Shown here one piece after another: positions 46,557 through 57,131 of a stretch of DNA of 64,000 bases. Each line of letters opens with the position of its first letter. The first letter of the stretch is position 1. Position numbers and translations under genes: made by a program. Below the pieces are notes generated by a model. It worked only from the letters and a program-made list of their open reading frames with translations, was not told where the DNA came from and did no database searches. Source of the DNA: CAWAQA01 sp963784065 (GTDB taxonomy: Bacteria > Acidobacteriota > Vicinamibacteria > Vicinamibacterales > UBA2999); assembly GCA_963784065.1 (NCBI GenBank), contig CAWAQA010000008.1:166795-230794 (forward strand), given 5' to 3'.

Positions 46557-49469
46557 TTAAAAGGCGAACCGGAAGCCGAGCTGCAGCATGCGCGGCGCGT
46601 ACTGGATGGCGCCGTTGAACGAAGCCTGCCCGAAGTTCCGGTTGCTCTCCTGCGTCACATACGATCCGTAGTTCGCATGGTTGAAGACGTTGAATACCTC
46701 GACCAGGCCGTCGATCGCCATGCGGCCGCCGAGCGGGAACCGCCGCTGAATGCGGAGATCGACTCGATGGATCGGCAGGCCGACGAGGCTGTTGCGTGGC
46801 GTGATGGTGCCGTCCGGACGCAGCCGCGGCGTGCTTGGCGTTCCTGACGCGCCGCCATTCGACTCGCCGACGTTGCGCAGGTCGCCGCCGTAGGTCGTGC
46901 TGAAGCGCGCCCCCGAGCCGTAGAAATAGACGCCGCTCGCCTGGAAACCCCAGCCGACATCCCAGATGCCGTTGAACACGGCGCGATGACGCTGGTCGGT
47001 CGCGGCCAGCGTGTACTCGCCGCCCATGTCCGGCGCGAGCGGGAAGTCAATCGCATGGCGGCTCGCCAATCCGTTGACGAGCTCGTACTGGTACGGAAGG
47101 GCCTGGGCGTCATGCATCCCCGCGAACGTGTAGGTCGCCGACGCCTGCCAGCGCTGGCTGAGACGTTTGGTGAAGGCGGTTTCGAGGGCATCGTAGTTGG
47201 ACCACCCTTCGAGGAATTCGCCGAACACGTTGCCCCACTCCGGAAACGGCTTCCGGCTGACCTCGGTCGACGGATAGTTGGCGCCGGTCGCGGGGTTGTA
47301 CGACAGGTTCATGTTCGCGTCGCTCTCCTCGCGCCGTCCGCGCGTTGTGCACGTAGTCGACCTCGATCGACATGGTCGTGCCGAGCTGGCGCTGCACGCC
47401 GATCGACGCCTGGTGACTGTAGGGATGCTGCCGCCACGGATGGTTGATCTCGTAGGCGATGTCGCGGCGCAGGCAGCCTGGCCGGTTGTTGACATCGCAC
47501 AGATTCGCGTGGAGCGCCTCGAAGCTCGGGAGCGGGCCGTTGAACGGGTTGACCGCGAAATCGGGACGGCCGTCGTTGGGCAGATCGGCGAGGATGAGAA
47601 TCTGGTACTGCGCCGTCTGGTGGGCGCCGTCGGTGATCGTCTGCGTGTAGAACCTTCCGTATCCGCCGCGAATCACCGTCATCGAGTCGAGGCTGTACGC
47701 GAAACCGAGGCGGGGAGCGAAGCTCTTCACGTTGTACGGCAGATCGCCGGGCAGCCACGGCAGGAACTCGGTCTTCTCCGAGTTCACCCCCGCCTGCGTG
47801 TCCCAGCGCACGCCGAGGTTCAGCGTGAGGCGCGACGTGACCGTCCAGTCGTCCTGCAGCCAGCCGGCCGCCATGTGCTGAGGAATGTATACCGGAACTC
47901 GGTGCTCGACACCGCCTGCCGGTACTTGGTGACGAGCGGTGAGAGCGGCGCCAGATTCCACGTGGCGGAGTTGTCCCACACCGGCAGCAGTGCTTCGATG
48001 TTGGGCGGCGGCGGCACGTTCTGGGCGTACAACGACGGCGCGCAGAATGCGCACCAGTGCTGTCCGCTCGGCATGTAGGTGTATTCGCCGCCCAGCTTGA
48101 CGACGTGACTGCCGCGGGCGCTCATGGTGCGCGCAAAGTCGTCGCGCACCGAGTACATGTTCTGGTAGTGATGCATGTTGCCCGGCGACTGGATGGAGTA
48201 GCCGCGGAAGAAGATGTTCGGGAACCCGGTGCAGCCGACCGGCATGCCCGGGAAACAGTCGCCGTTCCACCTGACCAGCGATTCCCTGGCCGAGTCCCAG
48301 AACGCCGCGCCGCTGCGGATCTCGTTGACGGTCTGGTTGCCGAACACCTGTGTGAGCGTGCCCAGAACCTGCTTGGTGTAGCGCTCCTGCCGGTGCGCGC
48401 CCGCCGGATGGAGCACGGCGCCGCCGCCGTCGAAGAACACCTGGTTGTAGTTCTGGCCGCGCACGGCGAGCCGTGTCTGCGACGAGAACTGCACGTCGAG
48501 GCGCGCGCCCGCCTTGTGCTCGGTCCGGGTGTTCGACTGATCGACGTTGAAGCTCGGGTACGGGCTCGAATAGGTGACCGTCTTCGGCTCGCGCTCGTAT
48601 TCGTAGTTGACGAAGAAGTGGACCCGGTCCCGCCGGATCGGCCCGCCGAACGTGCCGCTCAGCTGCTGGTTCGAGTACGGGAGCACGCGCTGCTGGATGA
48701 AGTCGGCGGCGTTGAACCGGGCGTCGCGGAAGTAGCCCGAGAAGAGTCCCGACGGCGTGTTGGTCCCGGACTTCGTGATGGCGTTGACCTGCAGGCCGGC
48801 CGAGCGCCCTTGCGTCGCGTCGAACCGGTTCGTGATCAGCTCGAACTCGGCGATCGCGTCGCGGCTGAACTCGGGCTGATCGTCGCCGGTACTCCCGAAC
48901 AACGCGGTCATCGCCTGTCCGTCGACGTTGAGCTGCGAGTAGCCTTGCCGGTTGTCCGGGATGCCACCCTCATTCCTCCGGCTTCCTGGCGCCAGCAGGG
49001 CCAGGTCCATCCAGTTCCGGCCGTTGATCGGCAGCTCCTGCATCTGTCGCGGATCGACGTTGCCGCTCCGCGTCGAGGTCGTTGTCTCGACGAGTGGCGC
49101 TTCGCCGGTGACCGTCACCGACTCCTGCACGGTGGATGGCACCATCTGAAGGTTCACGGCCACCTGCTGGCCGATGAGCAGCTCCAGGCCGCTCTGGGCG
49201 ACCGTTGCAAATCCCTGCAGCTCCCCCGTGATGCGGTAGACGCCGGTGCGCACCGGAAGACGAAACGCACCCCGCTGATCCGTGACTGCCACGAAGGTGT
49301 TCCCCGACGCCTCGTGCAGCGCCGTGACCGTCACTCCGGGCAGCACCGCGCCGGTGCTGTCCGTCACCGTCCCGATCACCACGGCTTCCTGCGCGAACCC
49401 GTTGACGGGCAGCGCGATGGTTGCACCGATCACGAGCAGCCGACTGACGACCCGCCTCACACGCAACAT
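46557..49469 (-). CDS. TonB-dependent receptor, Oar/carboxypeptidase-regulatory-like type, frameshifted
   Basis: Outer-membrane beta-barrel importer of about 970 residues. ATG 49469 follows GGAGG. Signal peptide (VSRLLVIGATIALPVNGFAQ), then a carboxypeptidase-D-like fold (VVIGTVTDSTGAVLPGVTV...YRITGELQGF), the plug (VTVTGEAPLVETTT, LPINGRNWMDL, LNVDGQAMTALFG, AIAEFELITNRFDA) and a barrel ending in GFRFAF, the terminal Phe needed for BAM insertion. Two breaks, near 47880 and 47330, are single-base indels. The substrate is unknown; such receptors in this phylum often import plant-derived sugars or peptides. No partner enzyme is adjacent. Confidence 0.9.
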
Positions 49470-49921
49470 GGGACCTCCTCCCAGCCTGTGGCCACCGATC
49501 GAACGGACCCTGTGTGGTTCCCGGGGCATTCGTCGAGCAGGAGCGACCGATCCGCGGTCGAAGCGACCAAGGCCGGGCCCCGGGCTCTGGTGTGCAGTAG
49601 GAATGCGGAGAAGACGGAAAGCGGCGTGTCGTGGCGTTTCGAGTCAGAGAAAACATCGCGTGCTCCTGGCGACGCGAACCCATGCCTCGGTAAGAGCCGG
49701 AAGTCGGCGGGCATTGTCGGGCCCCGTGCCGATCGAAGTCAAGGACAAACGCGGTCCCGATGCCCGTTCGCTGCGCGTCCAATTCGCGACTCCGGTTGCG
49801 GTGTCCCTACCAGAAAGGCTGGCCGTCCGGATTCATTGAGGTATCGTCGCCGTCGAATACCCTTCGATCGGTGATGTCCATCGACGTCTCCGGTACTCCA
49901 GTCGCTTGCCCGGCTGGTTCG
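49470..49921. other. upstream region without a recognised gene
   Basis: Holds the promoter side of the TonB receptor and leads into a truncated transposase. I see no conserved reading frame. Confidence 0.4.
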
Positions 49922-50297
49922 CTCGCGCGCGGCCCTCACCTCGAGATGTTCGTCCTCCGACACCAGTTCCGGATTCTGGAACGCTGGCGCCGACCGCGCC
50001 TGCGTCTGACCGCCGCTGACCGGCTCCTGTGGGTCTGGTTCTCGCGTATCTCGACCGAGTGGAGACTGGCGCTCGTCCTCGTGCAACCGGCCACCATCGT
50101 CGCGTGGCTCCAGCGCGGGTCCCGCCTGTTCTGGACGTGGAAGCGCCGACGGCGCACGGGCCGGCCGACGGCCCCGGCCGACGTCCGTGCGTTGATCCGC
50201 ATGATGTCTCAGGCGAATCCACTCTGGGGTGAGCCTCGCATCCACGGCGAGCTGCGGAAGCTCCGAATCGACCTCAGTCCGTCCACCGTCGCGAAGT
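49922..50297 (+). pseudogene. truncated integrase-type transposase (helix-turn-helix half)
   Basis: One open frame reads LEMFVLRHQFRILERW, RLTAADRLLWVWFSRIST, ATIVAWLQRGSRLFWTWKRR, PADVRALIRMMSQANPLWGEPRIHGEL and stops matching at SPSTVAK. This is the N-terminal DNA-binding half of an rve-type transposase; the DDE catalytic core that should follow STVAK is missing. A short second copy of its central segment lies at 52590. Confidence 0.75.
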
Positions 50298-50659
50298 CTC
50301 CGCGGCCGGTCATCCCGCCGGCGGTCGGGCGCATCGTCGCGGTCCCGGAGGTCAACGGCTGCACCATCGCTACGACTGCGCCGCCGCATAGCCCGCGACT
50401 CACCAGCCTGGTCCCCGTCACGTCGCCCCACAGCGGCAACGCACAACTAACCTGGCGCGCCGTTGTCCGATGTCGGCACTCTCGGCATCCGGCAACGTGA
50501 GTCGTTCGGCGCAGTTCCGACCGTGTCGTACCCGTCGCCTCACCGAGCCCCGTATTCCAAGACGGCAGATCGAGGTTTCGCCAGCCACAGCCGGTTCGCA
50601 GCGCATAGACTCGAACGGTCCACGAATTCGCCACTCACAGCGGGATATACTTACGCCGC
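50298..50659. other. no gene recognised
   Basis: Sequence after the transposase break. No conserved frame or structural RNA seen. It presumably contains the promoter of the membrane-protein gene at 50660. Confidence 0.4.
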
Positions 50660-52117
50660 ATGCCACCTGCTCAAGGCTTTCGAGCGGCGCGCGCATCTGA
50701 CGCAGTCATCGTGGATCCGCGCGTTGCCGCACTGATACTCGCCACGCTGCTGTCGCTGGCAATCGCGGGCGAGCTCCTGTGGATGCCGGTTCAGGTGAGC
50801 GACAGCCTCGACGAAATACTCGACGCGCAGACGTCACCCTCGATCGCCGCCTCGTTCGTCGGAGGTACTCAAATCACAGCGTTCCTGCGCCCCTTACGCA
50901 TCGCACAGACCAAAGCGCTCTATGACCTCGCCCAGGGCCGGCACTACTGGCTTGTCTACCGTGGGTTTCATGCGCTGCTGGTCATCGCCGCCGTCTTTCT
51001 GTTCGTGCGGGCACTTCGGATCCACACCACAATCGACGCGGGCGCGGCTGCGTTCGCCATCGTTGTTCTGATAGGCCTGCATTCGTTTCGCGGGCTCGTT
51101 CAGGAAGCGTTTCCAATCAACCATTTCCTCGAGATCGTCGTCTGCTGCCTGCTCACGCTCAACCTCGCGAGATCGCGCGGTGGGTTATGGGCAGACGTGC
51201 TCGCGGCGCTTGTCTTCGTGGCAGCGGTGCTCACCCTCGAATCGGGACTGGTCGTTTGGGTCGTGGCAGCGGCCGCATGGCTCGTAGGATGGCGCGGCGT
51301 TTCTCTGCGCGGAATAGCTGTCATGTCGGTGTTACTAGCAGGCTACTTTTACGTGCGGTTCTTTCACCTTCCAGCGGATCTACCGACCATTGCTGCGCGA
51401 AGCTCGGGTTACCTGTTCGCCATTCTCGACCCGCCCGAGCTGCAGAAGCTGTTCCGCGACCAGACGCTCTGGTTCGCCGCGTACAACGTAGTCACCTCGA
51501 TAGCATCGGTACTCTTCTCAGAGCCGCGAGCCGGCGTATTTGTGGTGACGCGGGCATGGATGAACGATGCGCTGCTTCCGCGCGAGGTGATCCCCGTCGT
51601 CACCTCCTTGCTGACAACAGGGCTGATCTCGTGGGTGGCCGTCCACCGTGCGCGACATGGCGGCACGTGGGACGACACGTCACGACTGCTCGTCCTTTTC
51701 GCTGTGGTCCTGGTCGCCAACGCCCTCTTCTCTTATGCCTACACCAAGGACGAGATCATCAGCATCGCGGGCGTGTTTTATGCGATTGCGGCATTCGCCG
51801 CGATGCGCACTCTCCTCGATCGCGTCTCGCACATGCGTCCGGCGGCGGCCGTTGTCATCGGGCTGCTTGCCGTCACACTCACCGTGGGCTGGACGGTGCG
51901 AGCTGCGGGACTGCACTACAAGCTTCGCGCGCAGGCGTTCAGGCAACAGAACGACTGGGCCGGCTTGCCGTACACGGTGGAATGGAAAGGGCGATGGACG
52001 GAGGACATGGCTGCGCGAGAGATCGTGCTTCGGCTTCACGCGGATGCCGTTGGGATGAAGGTCCCAAACACGCGGGTCGGCCTCCCCCGCTGGGTGGACT
52101 CTCTGTGGGAAGACTGA
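50660..52117 (+). CDS. polytopic membrane protein of unknown function
   Basis: 485 residues with about ten hydrophobic segments (e.g. LILATLLSLAIAGELLWM, LLVIAAVFLFV, VLAALVFVAAVLTLESGLVVWV, VVIGLLAVTLTVGW). Loops are Arg/Asp-rich. The layout (large first periplasmic loop, helices, soluble C-terminal tail ending WVDSLWED) resembles uncharacterised glycosyltransferase-like membrane proteins, but no motif confirms this. GTG 50711 is an alternative start. The next gene begins inside its end. Flanked on both sides by scraps of the same transposase. Confidence 0.72.
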   Translation: MPPAQGFRAARASDAVIVDPRVAALILATLLSLAIAGELLWMPVQVSDSLDEILDAQTSPSIAASFVGGTQITAFLRPLRIAQTKALYDLAQGRHYWLVYRGFHALLVIAAVFLFVRALRIHTTIDAGAAAFAIVVLIGLHSFRGLVQEAFPINHFLEIVVCCLLTLNLARSRGGLWADVLAALVFVAAVLTLESGLVVWVVAAAAWLVGWRGVSLRGIAVMSVLLAGYFYVRFFHLPADLPTIAARSSGYLFAILDPPELQKLFRDQTLWFAAYNVVTSIASVLFSEPRAGVFVVTRAWMNDALLPREVIPVVTSLLTTGLISWVAVHRARHGGTWDDTSRLLVLFAVVLVANALFSYAYTKDEIISIAGVFYAIAAFAAMRTLLDRVSHMRPAAAVVIGLLAVTLTVGWTVRAAGLHYKLRAQAFRQQNDWAGLPYTVEWKGRWTEDMAAREIVLRLHADAVGMKVPNTRVGLPRWVDSLWED

Positions 52118-52560
52118 CGCGGATTGAATGGATTGTCATTTCCATGTTTGCCCCCGGGGCGCTGCTCGCGGTGGCGTGGCTGACGCTACTCGCGCGCGCT
52201 TCCGCGCCACATCCGTTTCTCGGGTTCGAACCGCGCAACGCCGTAGAGGCTGCCGCATTTCGCGACGGGGGCGCGCTCGTTCGTCGCGTGCAGGCGGGGG
52301 AGGATCCAAACCGACCCGACACGGTGCGCGCCGGCGTCTTCGGCCTCCAGCCGGTCGTTCTCACCCCGATCGAAGCGGCTGCCGCGGAGCAGCGTCCCGA
52401 GATCATCCAGTTGCTAATCGATCTGGGCGCTTCGCCTGATGCACAGGTCTGGACACGGGCGTGGTGCGCCTCCGAGGATTCCAGCACTCGCGCGGTTCTC
52501 GACCATCACCGACCGGCGGACGTGCACCCGGAATGCCCTGCGCCCCGCGGCGACCACTGA
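52105..52560 (+). CDS. membrane-anchored protein with ankyrin-like repeat
   Basis: Starts at GTG 52105, overlapping the preceding gene by 13 bases. A single membrane helix (VISMFAPGALLAVAWLTLLA) precedes a soluble part with LTPIEAAAAEQRPEIIQLLI and DLGASPDA, a good match to one ankyrin repeat. The last 30 residues lose ankyrin character and run toward a transposase scrap, so the C-terminus may be truncated. Confidence 0.6.
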   Translation: MGRLTRIEWIVISMFAPGALLAVAWLTLLARASAPHPFLGFEPRNAVEAAAFRDGGALVRRVQAGEDPNRPDTVRAGVFGLQPVVLTPIEAAAAEQRPEIIQLLIDLGASPDAQVWTRAWCASEDSSTRAVLDHHRPADVHPECPAPRGDH

Positions 52561-52589
52561 GAACTCGTGCTGCACGACACGAAAGGCGC

Positions 52590-52627
52590 GGCTTCGTCTG
52601 TTCTGGACGTGGAAGAGCCGACACCGC
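52590..52627 (+). pseudogene. short transposase scrap, second copy
   Basis: Encodes RLRLFWTWKSRHRT, matching SRLFWTWKRRRRT of the fragment at 49922-50297; the DNA CTGTTCTGGACGTGGAAG is identical in both. Too short to be functional. Confidence 0.6.
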
Positions 52628-52881
52628 ACACGCTTGTTCGATGCAGACCGCTCTCGCTTCGGCGGCACGGAGCGATCGTTGAGCATCCACCCAAGTCGGT
52701 CAGAAACTGTTGATCATCGGCGCGTCCGGGAGTATCGGCTCGGCAGCGGTGCAACTGGCCAAACACTCCGGGGCAACGGTCACCGCCGTGTGCAGCGGCG
52801 CGAACGTGGACATGGTGAGATCCCTGGCGCCGACAGGATTATCGACTACACCATAGAGGACTTCACCAACGATGCAACAGC

Positions 52882-53864
52882 CTAATCCCGGAACGTACTT
52901 GAATTGCCGTACCCCGCATGAGCGAACCAACGCATGCAGTGACGGGCCCGCACGACATAACGAGCAGCGCGAGCGACTCGCCGAAGGGCGGTCCCGTGGC
53001 GTGGAGCGCAGGTGCGAATGTGTTTCTTGACCAGCGCCCAGGCGGATTCAATCGGGTTGAAGTCGTGCAGGTACGGAGGCAGATAGCGGACCCGGGCCCC
53101 ACGGCGCTCAATGGCGGCCCGGACCGCGGGCTGCGTGTGGGCTTTGAGGTTGTCGAGCAGCACGATGTCGCGCGGACGCAGGCGCGGCACGAGCGCGCGC
53201 CGCACCCACCGCAGGAACGCGGCGCTGTTCATCGCCTGCCACTTCGTCCCGAGCGTGACCCATCCCGTGCGACGGACGGCGCCGACCAGCGTCAGGTTAT
53301 CGCCCCAGTTCATCGGTCGCGCCTCGACGTGTTCGCGTCCACGCAACACCCACGCGTGCGACCGGCCCATCGCCAGATTGGCGCCCGCTTCATCGAGAAA
53401 CACCAGGCGATCCGGATCGATGCCGCGTACCCACCTCACGAACGCGCGGCGCTTCGCCTGGACGTCCGGCCGATCAATCTCGCTCGGCCGCGGCCGTTTT
53501 TTTTGAGCACGTATCCCTCGCGGTGCATCGCCCGCCGGAAGCTCGTCACGGTCGTCTGGGCCGCCGGCGCCGCGCGCCGGTTGTACTCCCAACACAGCTC
53601 CGCGCTCGTCGCGTCAGGCGCATCGGCAATTACCGCATGGAGGACTGACAGCACAATGGGGCACCGCCAGCCACCCGCTTTCGGCTTCGGCACCAGCGAG
53701 CCCGTCGCTCGCTCGTGCGCGCTCCAGCGCTGGAGGGTGCGTCGGTCGATCGCGAACGTCGCCGCTACGTCGTCCACCGTGCCAGCGCCGCGCCGATACG
53801 CGCGCACCGCCCGCTCCCGCAAGTCCAGGCCATATGCATTCGCCATCCCGAGAGTAAAGTACAT
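52882..53864 (-). CDS. IS630-family transposase, two frames joined at an A8 run
   Basis: The first frame (from 53864) encodes helix-turn-helix domains: DLRERAVRAYRRG, VAATFAIDRRTLQRW, and continues to VLKKNGRG. The second frame (open from 53595) resumes KKRPRPSE and holds the DDE triad: VFLDEAGANLAM, IVLLDNLKAHTQPAV and LPPYLHDFNPIESAWALVK. The frames meet at CTC followed by eight A and CGG (53497-53504). A -1 shift there restores one protein of about 327 residues, either by programmed slippage or because one A is missing from the read. The stop uses the flanking TA. Confidence 0.88.
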
Positions 53865-53895
53865 CTCAAGCGGCGATTCAAGTGCGTTCCGGGAT
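52885..53895. mobile_element. IS630-family insertion sequence, complete
   Basis: 1011 bases bounded by near-perfect inverted repeats: ATCCCGGAACGTACTTGAAT at the left and, reversed, ATCCCGGAACGCACTTGAAT at the right. TA at 52883-52884 and 53896-53897 is the target duplication typical of IS630/Tc1-mariner elements. It contains one transposase in two overlapping frames on the minus strand and interrupts a dehydrogenase gene. Confidence 0.93.
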
Positions 53896-54293
53896 TATGA
53901 CCTGATATTCGACATCGTCGGCGCGAGCTCGTTCAGCCGCCGCCAACAATTGCCCGAGCCCCACCGTGTCTTTCTTCAGAACATCACGAGGTTGACCACC
54001 TTGCTTCGGATCCTATGGACGTTCATTGTCGGAGGCAAGAAACTCAAGGGCGGCGTTGCCATGGAACACGTGGAGAGAATGAACTTGATTTCAGAACTTG
54101 TTGCGACGGAGAGACTCAAAGCGGTCATCGACAGGAGTTATCCCCTGGCGCGAATTGCCGAGGCCTTCAAGTATGTTGAGCAAGGGCACAAGAAGGGACA
54201 TGTCGTGATCACGGTGGCGCATCCATGAATGCGACGATCGTCGCCACGATCATTGTTCAGCCGACGTATGCGCGCTCCAACAGAGGGACGTCT

Positions 54294-55319
54294 TCAGAGC
54301 GTAATCGCGTCGGGTGCCAACGCCTGCGCTGGGTGATGTTGGTTCCACCATTGGCGCGCCTCCTCCTCGCCCCACGTCATCCCATCGATCGTGTCAAGTG
54401 ACTGCGCTAGATGTCGCGCGCTCTGTGGTCGCTCTTCTGGTTTCTTGGCGAGGCAGGCCAGCACCAGGCGCTCGAGCGTGGCCGGGATCGGAAGCTCGGT
54501 TCGCTCGGATGGCGGTACCGGTACCGCCTGCAGGTGCTGAGTGATCACCTTGAGCACCGTGTCGCCGGTAAACACCTGGTCTCCGGTGAGCAGGTAGTAC
54601 GCCACACATCCGAGCGCGTATAGATCGGTGCGCGCATCGACGTTGTCGTCAAGCGCCATTTCCGGCGCCATGTAGGCCGGCGTACCCATGATCACGCCTT
54701 CGATCGTGGCCCGCGACTGGGCGGCGCCACCTGCGGCCGTCTTCACGAGACCGAAGTCGAGCACCTTAACGAAATCCTGTCGACACCCGACCCGCCCGAG
54801 GTGAATATTCGCAGGCTTGATGTCGCGATGGACCAGACCTCGTGTGTGGGCTTCCTCGAGTGACTCACAGACCTGGCGAAGGACATGAACCACACGCGGC
54901 GCCGGCATTGGGCCATGCCGTCGAACCAGTGACTCGAGATCCATTCCGTCCAGGAACTCCATCACCAGATAGAGGGTCTGATCCTCGGTTACCCCGAAGT
55001 CGTAGAGGTCCACCGTGTGCTCCGACCGCAAATGCGCCGCCGCTTCCGCCTCCCGCCGGAAGCGCGCGATCGCACGCGCGGCCACGGCCGGGTCGGTGCC
55101 TCCGAGCATCTCAGGACGGATCAATTTGATGGCCGCCGGCCTCGCCAGCATTCGATGAGAGGCCTTGTAGACCTCGCCCATGCCGCCGCGCCCTAGCAGT
55201 TCGCCGAGCTGATAGCTTCCCATCTCTCGCGCCTTCGCCACCTGCCGGCCGAGCGTCGTGACGACGTGCGAGATGACGACGGCTACGCCCACGAGCAAAT
55301 AGTCGGGGTAAGGTCGACG
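54294..55319 (-). pseudogene. Ser/Thr protein kinase, 3' part (kinase domain)
   Basis: Membrane-anchored Hanks-type kinase cut by an IS. The chromosomal part begins PYPDYLLVGVAVVISHVV (last membrane helix), then GSYQLGELLGRGGMGEVYK (P-loop), AIKLI (Lys), FRREAEAAAHL (Glu), VHRDIKPANI (catalytic loop), KVLDFGLVK (DFG) and MAPEMALDDNVDARTDLYALG. The open frame continues to 55358 but its first 13 codons are IS-derived. The missing N-terminal membrane region is at 58004-58597, beyond the insertion. A truncated product could still be a soluble, constitutive kinase if expressed from an IS promoter. Confidence 0.9.
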
Positions 55320-55573
55320 TCCCCCCGCTTTTGAGTAGCGTTTCGGTTTAGTTTCCAATCCGTCTGCGACGGACTCGCGCGGTCATGAAACGGGCTAGAG
55401 TGGGCGCGGACGCTGGCACCGAGGTCGAAGACTCATTGGTGCTGACAGCCCGTGGTTTAGTTGGACCCGGAGTCCCGCGAGCACCCCGTATTGCGACCCC
55501 GGCGTGACCGGTGAGCGCGCACCTTAGATTTCGCCAGGCGGACTCCAAGCCAGCGTTCAGACAGGAGTGCGCG

Positions 55574-56799
55574 ATGGAAGTCCTCTACCCGCGCTGCGCG
55601 GGCCTCGATGTGCACGCCAAGAGCGTCACCGCGTGTGTGCGACTTGCGGCGGACGCGACGATCACCTACGACCATTACACCGCAGCGACGACGACCCGGG
55701 GGCTGCTGGCGTTGGACGCGTGGCTCACGGACCACGGCTGCACGCATGTCGCGATGGAAGCCACCGGCGTGTATTGGAAGCCGGTGTGGCACGTGCTGGA
55801 AGATCACTTCACTCTGGTGCTTGCCAATGCGATGCACATCCGGAACGTGCCGGGCCGCAAGAGCGACGCGAACGATGCCCGGTGGATTGCCGATCTGCTC
55901 GCGCACGGCCTGATTCGCAGTAGCTTCATCCCGCCGGCGCGCATCCAGGTGCTCCGCGATCTCACACGCACGCGGCGGCAGCTCGGACGGGAAGTCGCCC
56001 GGCACATCCAGCGCGTGCAGAAGACCCTCGAGGACACCAATATCAAGCTGACGCGCGTGCTGACTGACATTATGGGGATGAGCGGCCGAGCGATCCTCGC
56101 CGCGATCATCGCCGGCGAGACCGACCCCGAGCGATTGGCTGCCCTCACCCGCGGACGCCTGAAGGCCAGTCGTGCCGACCTCCGCGAGGCGCTGCATGGC
56201 CGCGTCACCGAACATCACCGTTTCGTGATCCAGTTACACCTGACGCAGATTGACGGCCTGGAGGATGGCCATCGCCGCGATCGATGGCCGGATTGGGGAC
56301 GCGTTGGGGCCGGTCCGCGCCGCCGTCAAGCTGCTAACAACCATGCCGGGTCTGAGCGAGACGACACGCACGATCGCTGGTCGCGGAGATTGGGACCGAC
56401 ATGTCGCGGTTTCCGTCGCCCGGGCATCTCGTGTCCTGGGCAGGGCTGTGCCCGCGGCAGGATCAAAGTGCCGGCACCACCCGCTCGACACGGACGCGGC
56501 AGAGCGCCCTGTGGCTCAAGCCCCTTTTAGTCAACGCCGCATGGTCGGCGACGCGCAAGAAGGACAGTTATCTGCGCGCGCAATTCCTCCGGCTGAAGAG
56601 TCGGCGTGGACCGAAGAAGGCCATTCTTGCCGTCGCCAGCTCGATGCTCACCGCCGCGTATGCCATGCTCCGTGATGGCGTCGACTACCACGACCTCGGT
56701 CCGCACCACTTTGAGCAACAGGACAAAGAGCGCGTAACCAAGCGGCTGCTCCAGCGCCTCCGGAACCTCGGTGTCACCGTGGAGGTGACGGCAGCTTGA
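55574..56799 (+). CDS. IS110-family transposase, frameshifted
   Basis: DEDD-type transposase of about 407 residues. YPRCAGLDVHAKSVTACV carries the first Asp; THVAMEATGVYWKPVWHVL the Glu; GRKSDANDARWIADLLAHG the Asp pair. The C-terminal Transposase_20 domain follows with KLLTTMPGLSETT, FPSPGHLVSWAGLCP and the Ser-containing KAILAVASSMLTAAYAML. Two one-base insertions (near 56265 and 56375) shift the frame 2-3-1. No terminal inverted repeats, as usual for IS110. Confidence 0.9.
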
Positions 56800-56866
56800 G
56801 CGGAAGGACATCGCTTGGCTGGAATGTTTCACCTTAGAGTCCGGCCCTAGCAGAAGGGATCGGACG

Positions 56867-57131
56867 ATGAAGAAGCGGTTTACGGAAGCCCAGATCGTCG
56901 GCTTCCTGCGGGAGGCCGATGCCGGGCGTCGCCGTGAAGGACCTGTGCCGGAAGCACGGGTTCTCCGAGGGCAGCTACTACCTCTGGCGAAGCAAGTTCG
57001 GCGGCATGAGCGTCTCGGACGCAAAGCGCCTGAAGGAGCTCGAGACCGAAAACACCCGGCTGAAGAAACTGCTCGCGGAGTCCCTCTTGGAAAATGAGGT
57101 GACCCGTGAGGTGCTGCGAAAAAAGTGGTGA
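56867..57131 (+). CDS. IS3-family OrfA (helix-turn-helix), frameshifted
   Basis: About 87 residues: KKRFTEAQIVGFLREADAG, one-base insertion near 56928, then VAVKDLCRKHGFSEGSYYLW and a leucine-zipper-like KELETENTRLKKLLAE. DNA-binding partner of OrfB, whose GTG start lies in its last codons. Confidence 0.88.

Larger units (their letters stand above)
52695..54228 (+). pseudogene. NAD(P)-dependent zinc-type alcohol dehydrogenase/quinone reductase, split by IS630
   Basis: The 5' piece reads VGQKLLIIGASGSIGSAAVQLAKH (Rossmann fold), then after a one-base deletion near 52830 ADRIIDYTIEDFTNDATA. The IS630 element follows, and the 3' piece resumes at 53897 with YDLIFDIVGASSFSR and ends LARIAEAFKYVEQGHKKGHVV. 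Excising the element with one TA copy gives GAT GCA ACA GCC TAT GAC, in frame. The N-terminal GroES-like domain is missing, apparently lost to the transposase scrap upstream. Medium-chain dehydrogenase family; substrate unknown. Confidence 0.88.

Noticed and set aside
48057..49874. 605-codon open frame on the plus strand
   Set aside because: Antisense to the TonB-dependent receptor; composition typical of shadow frames.
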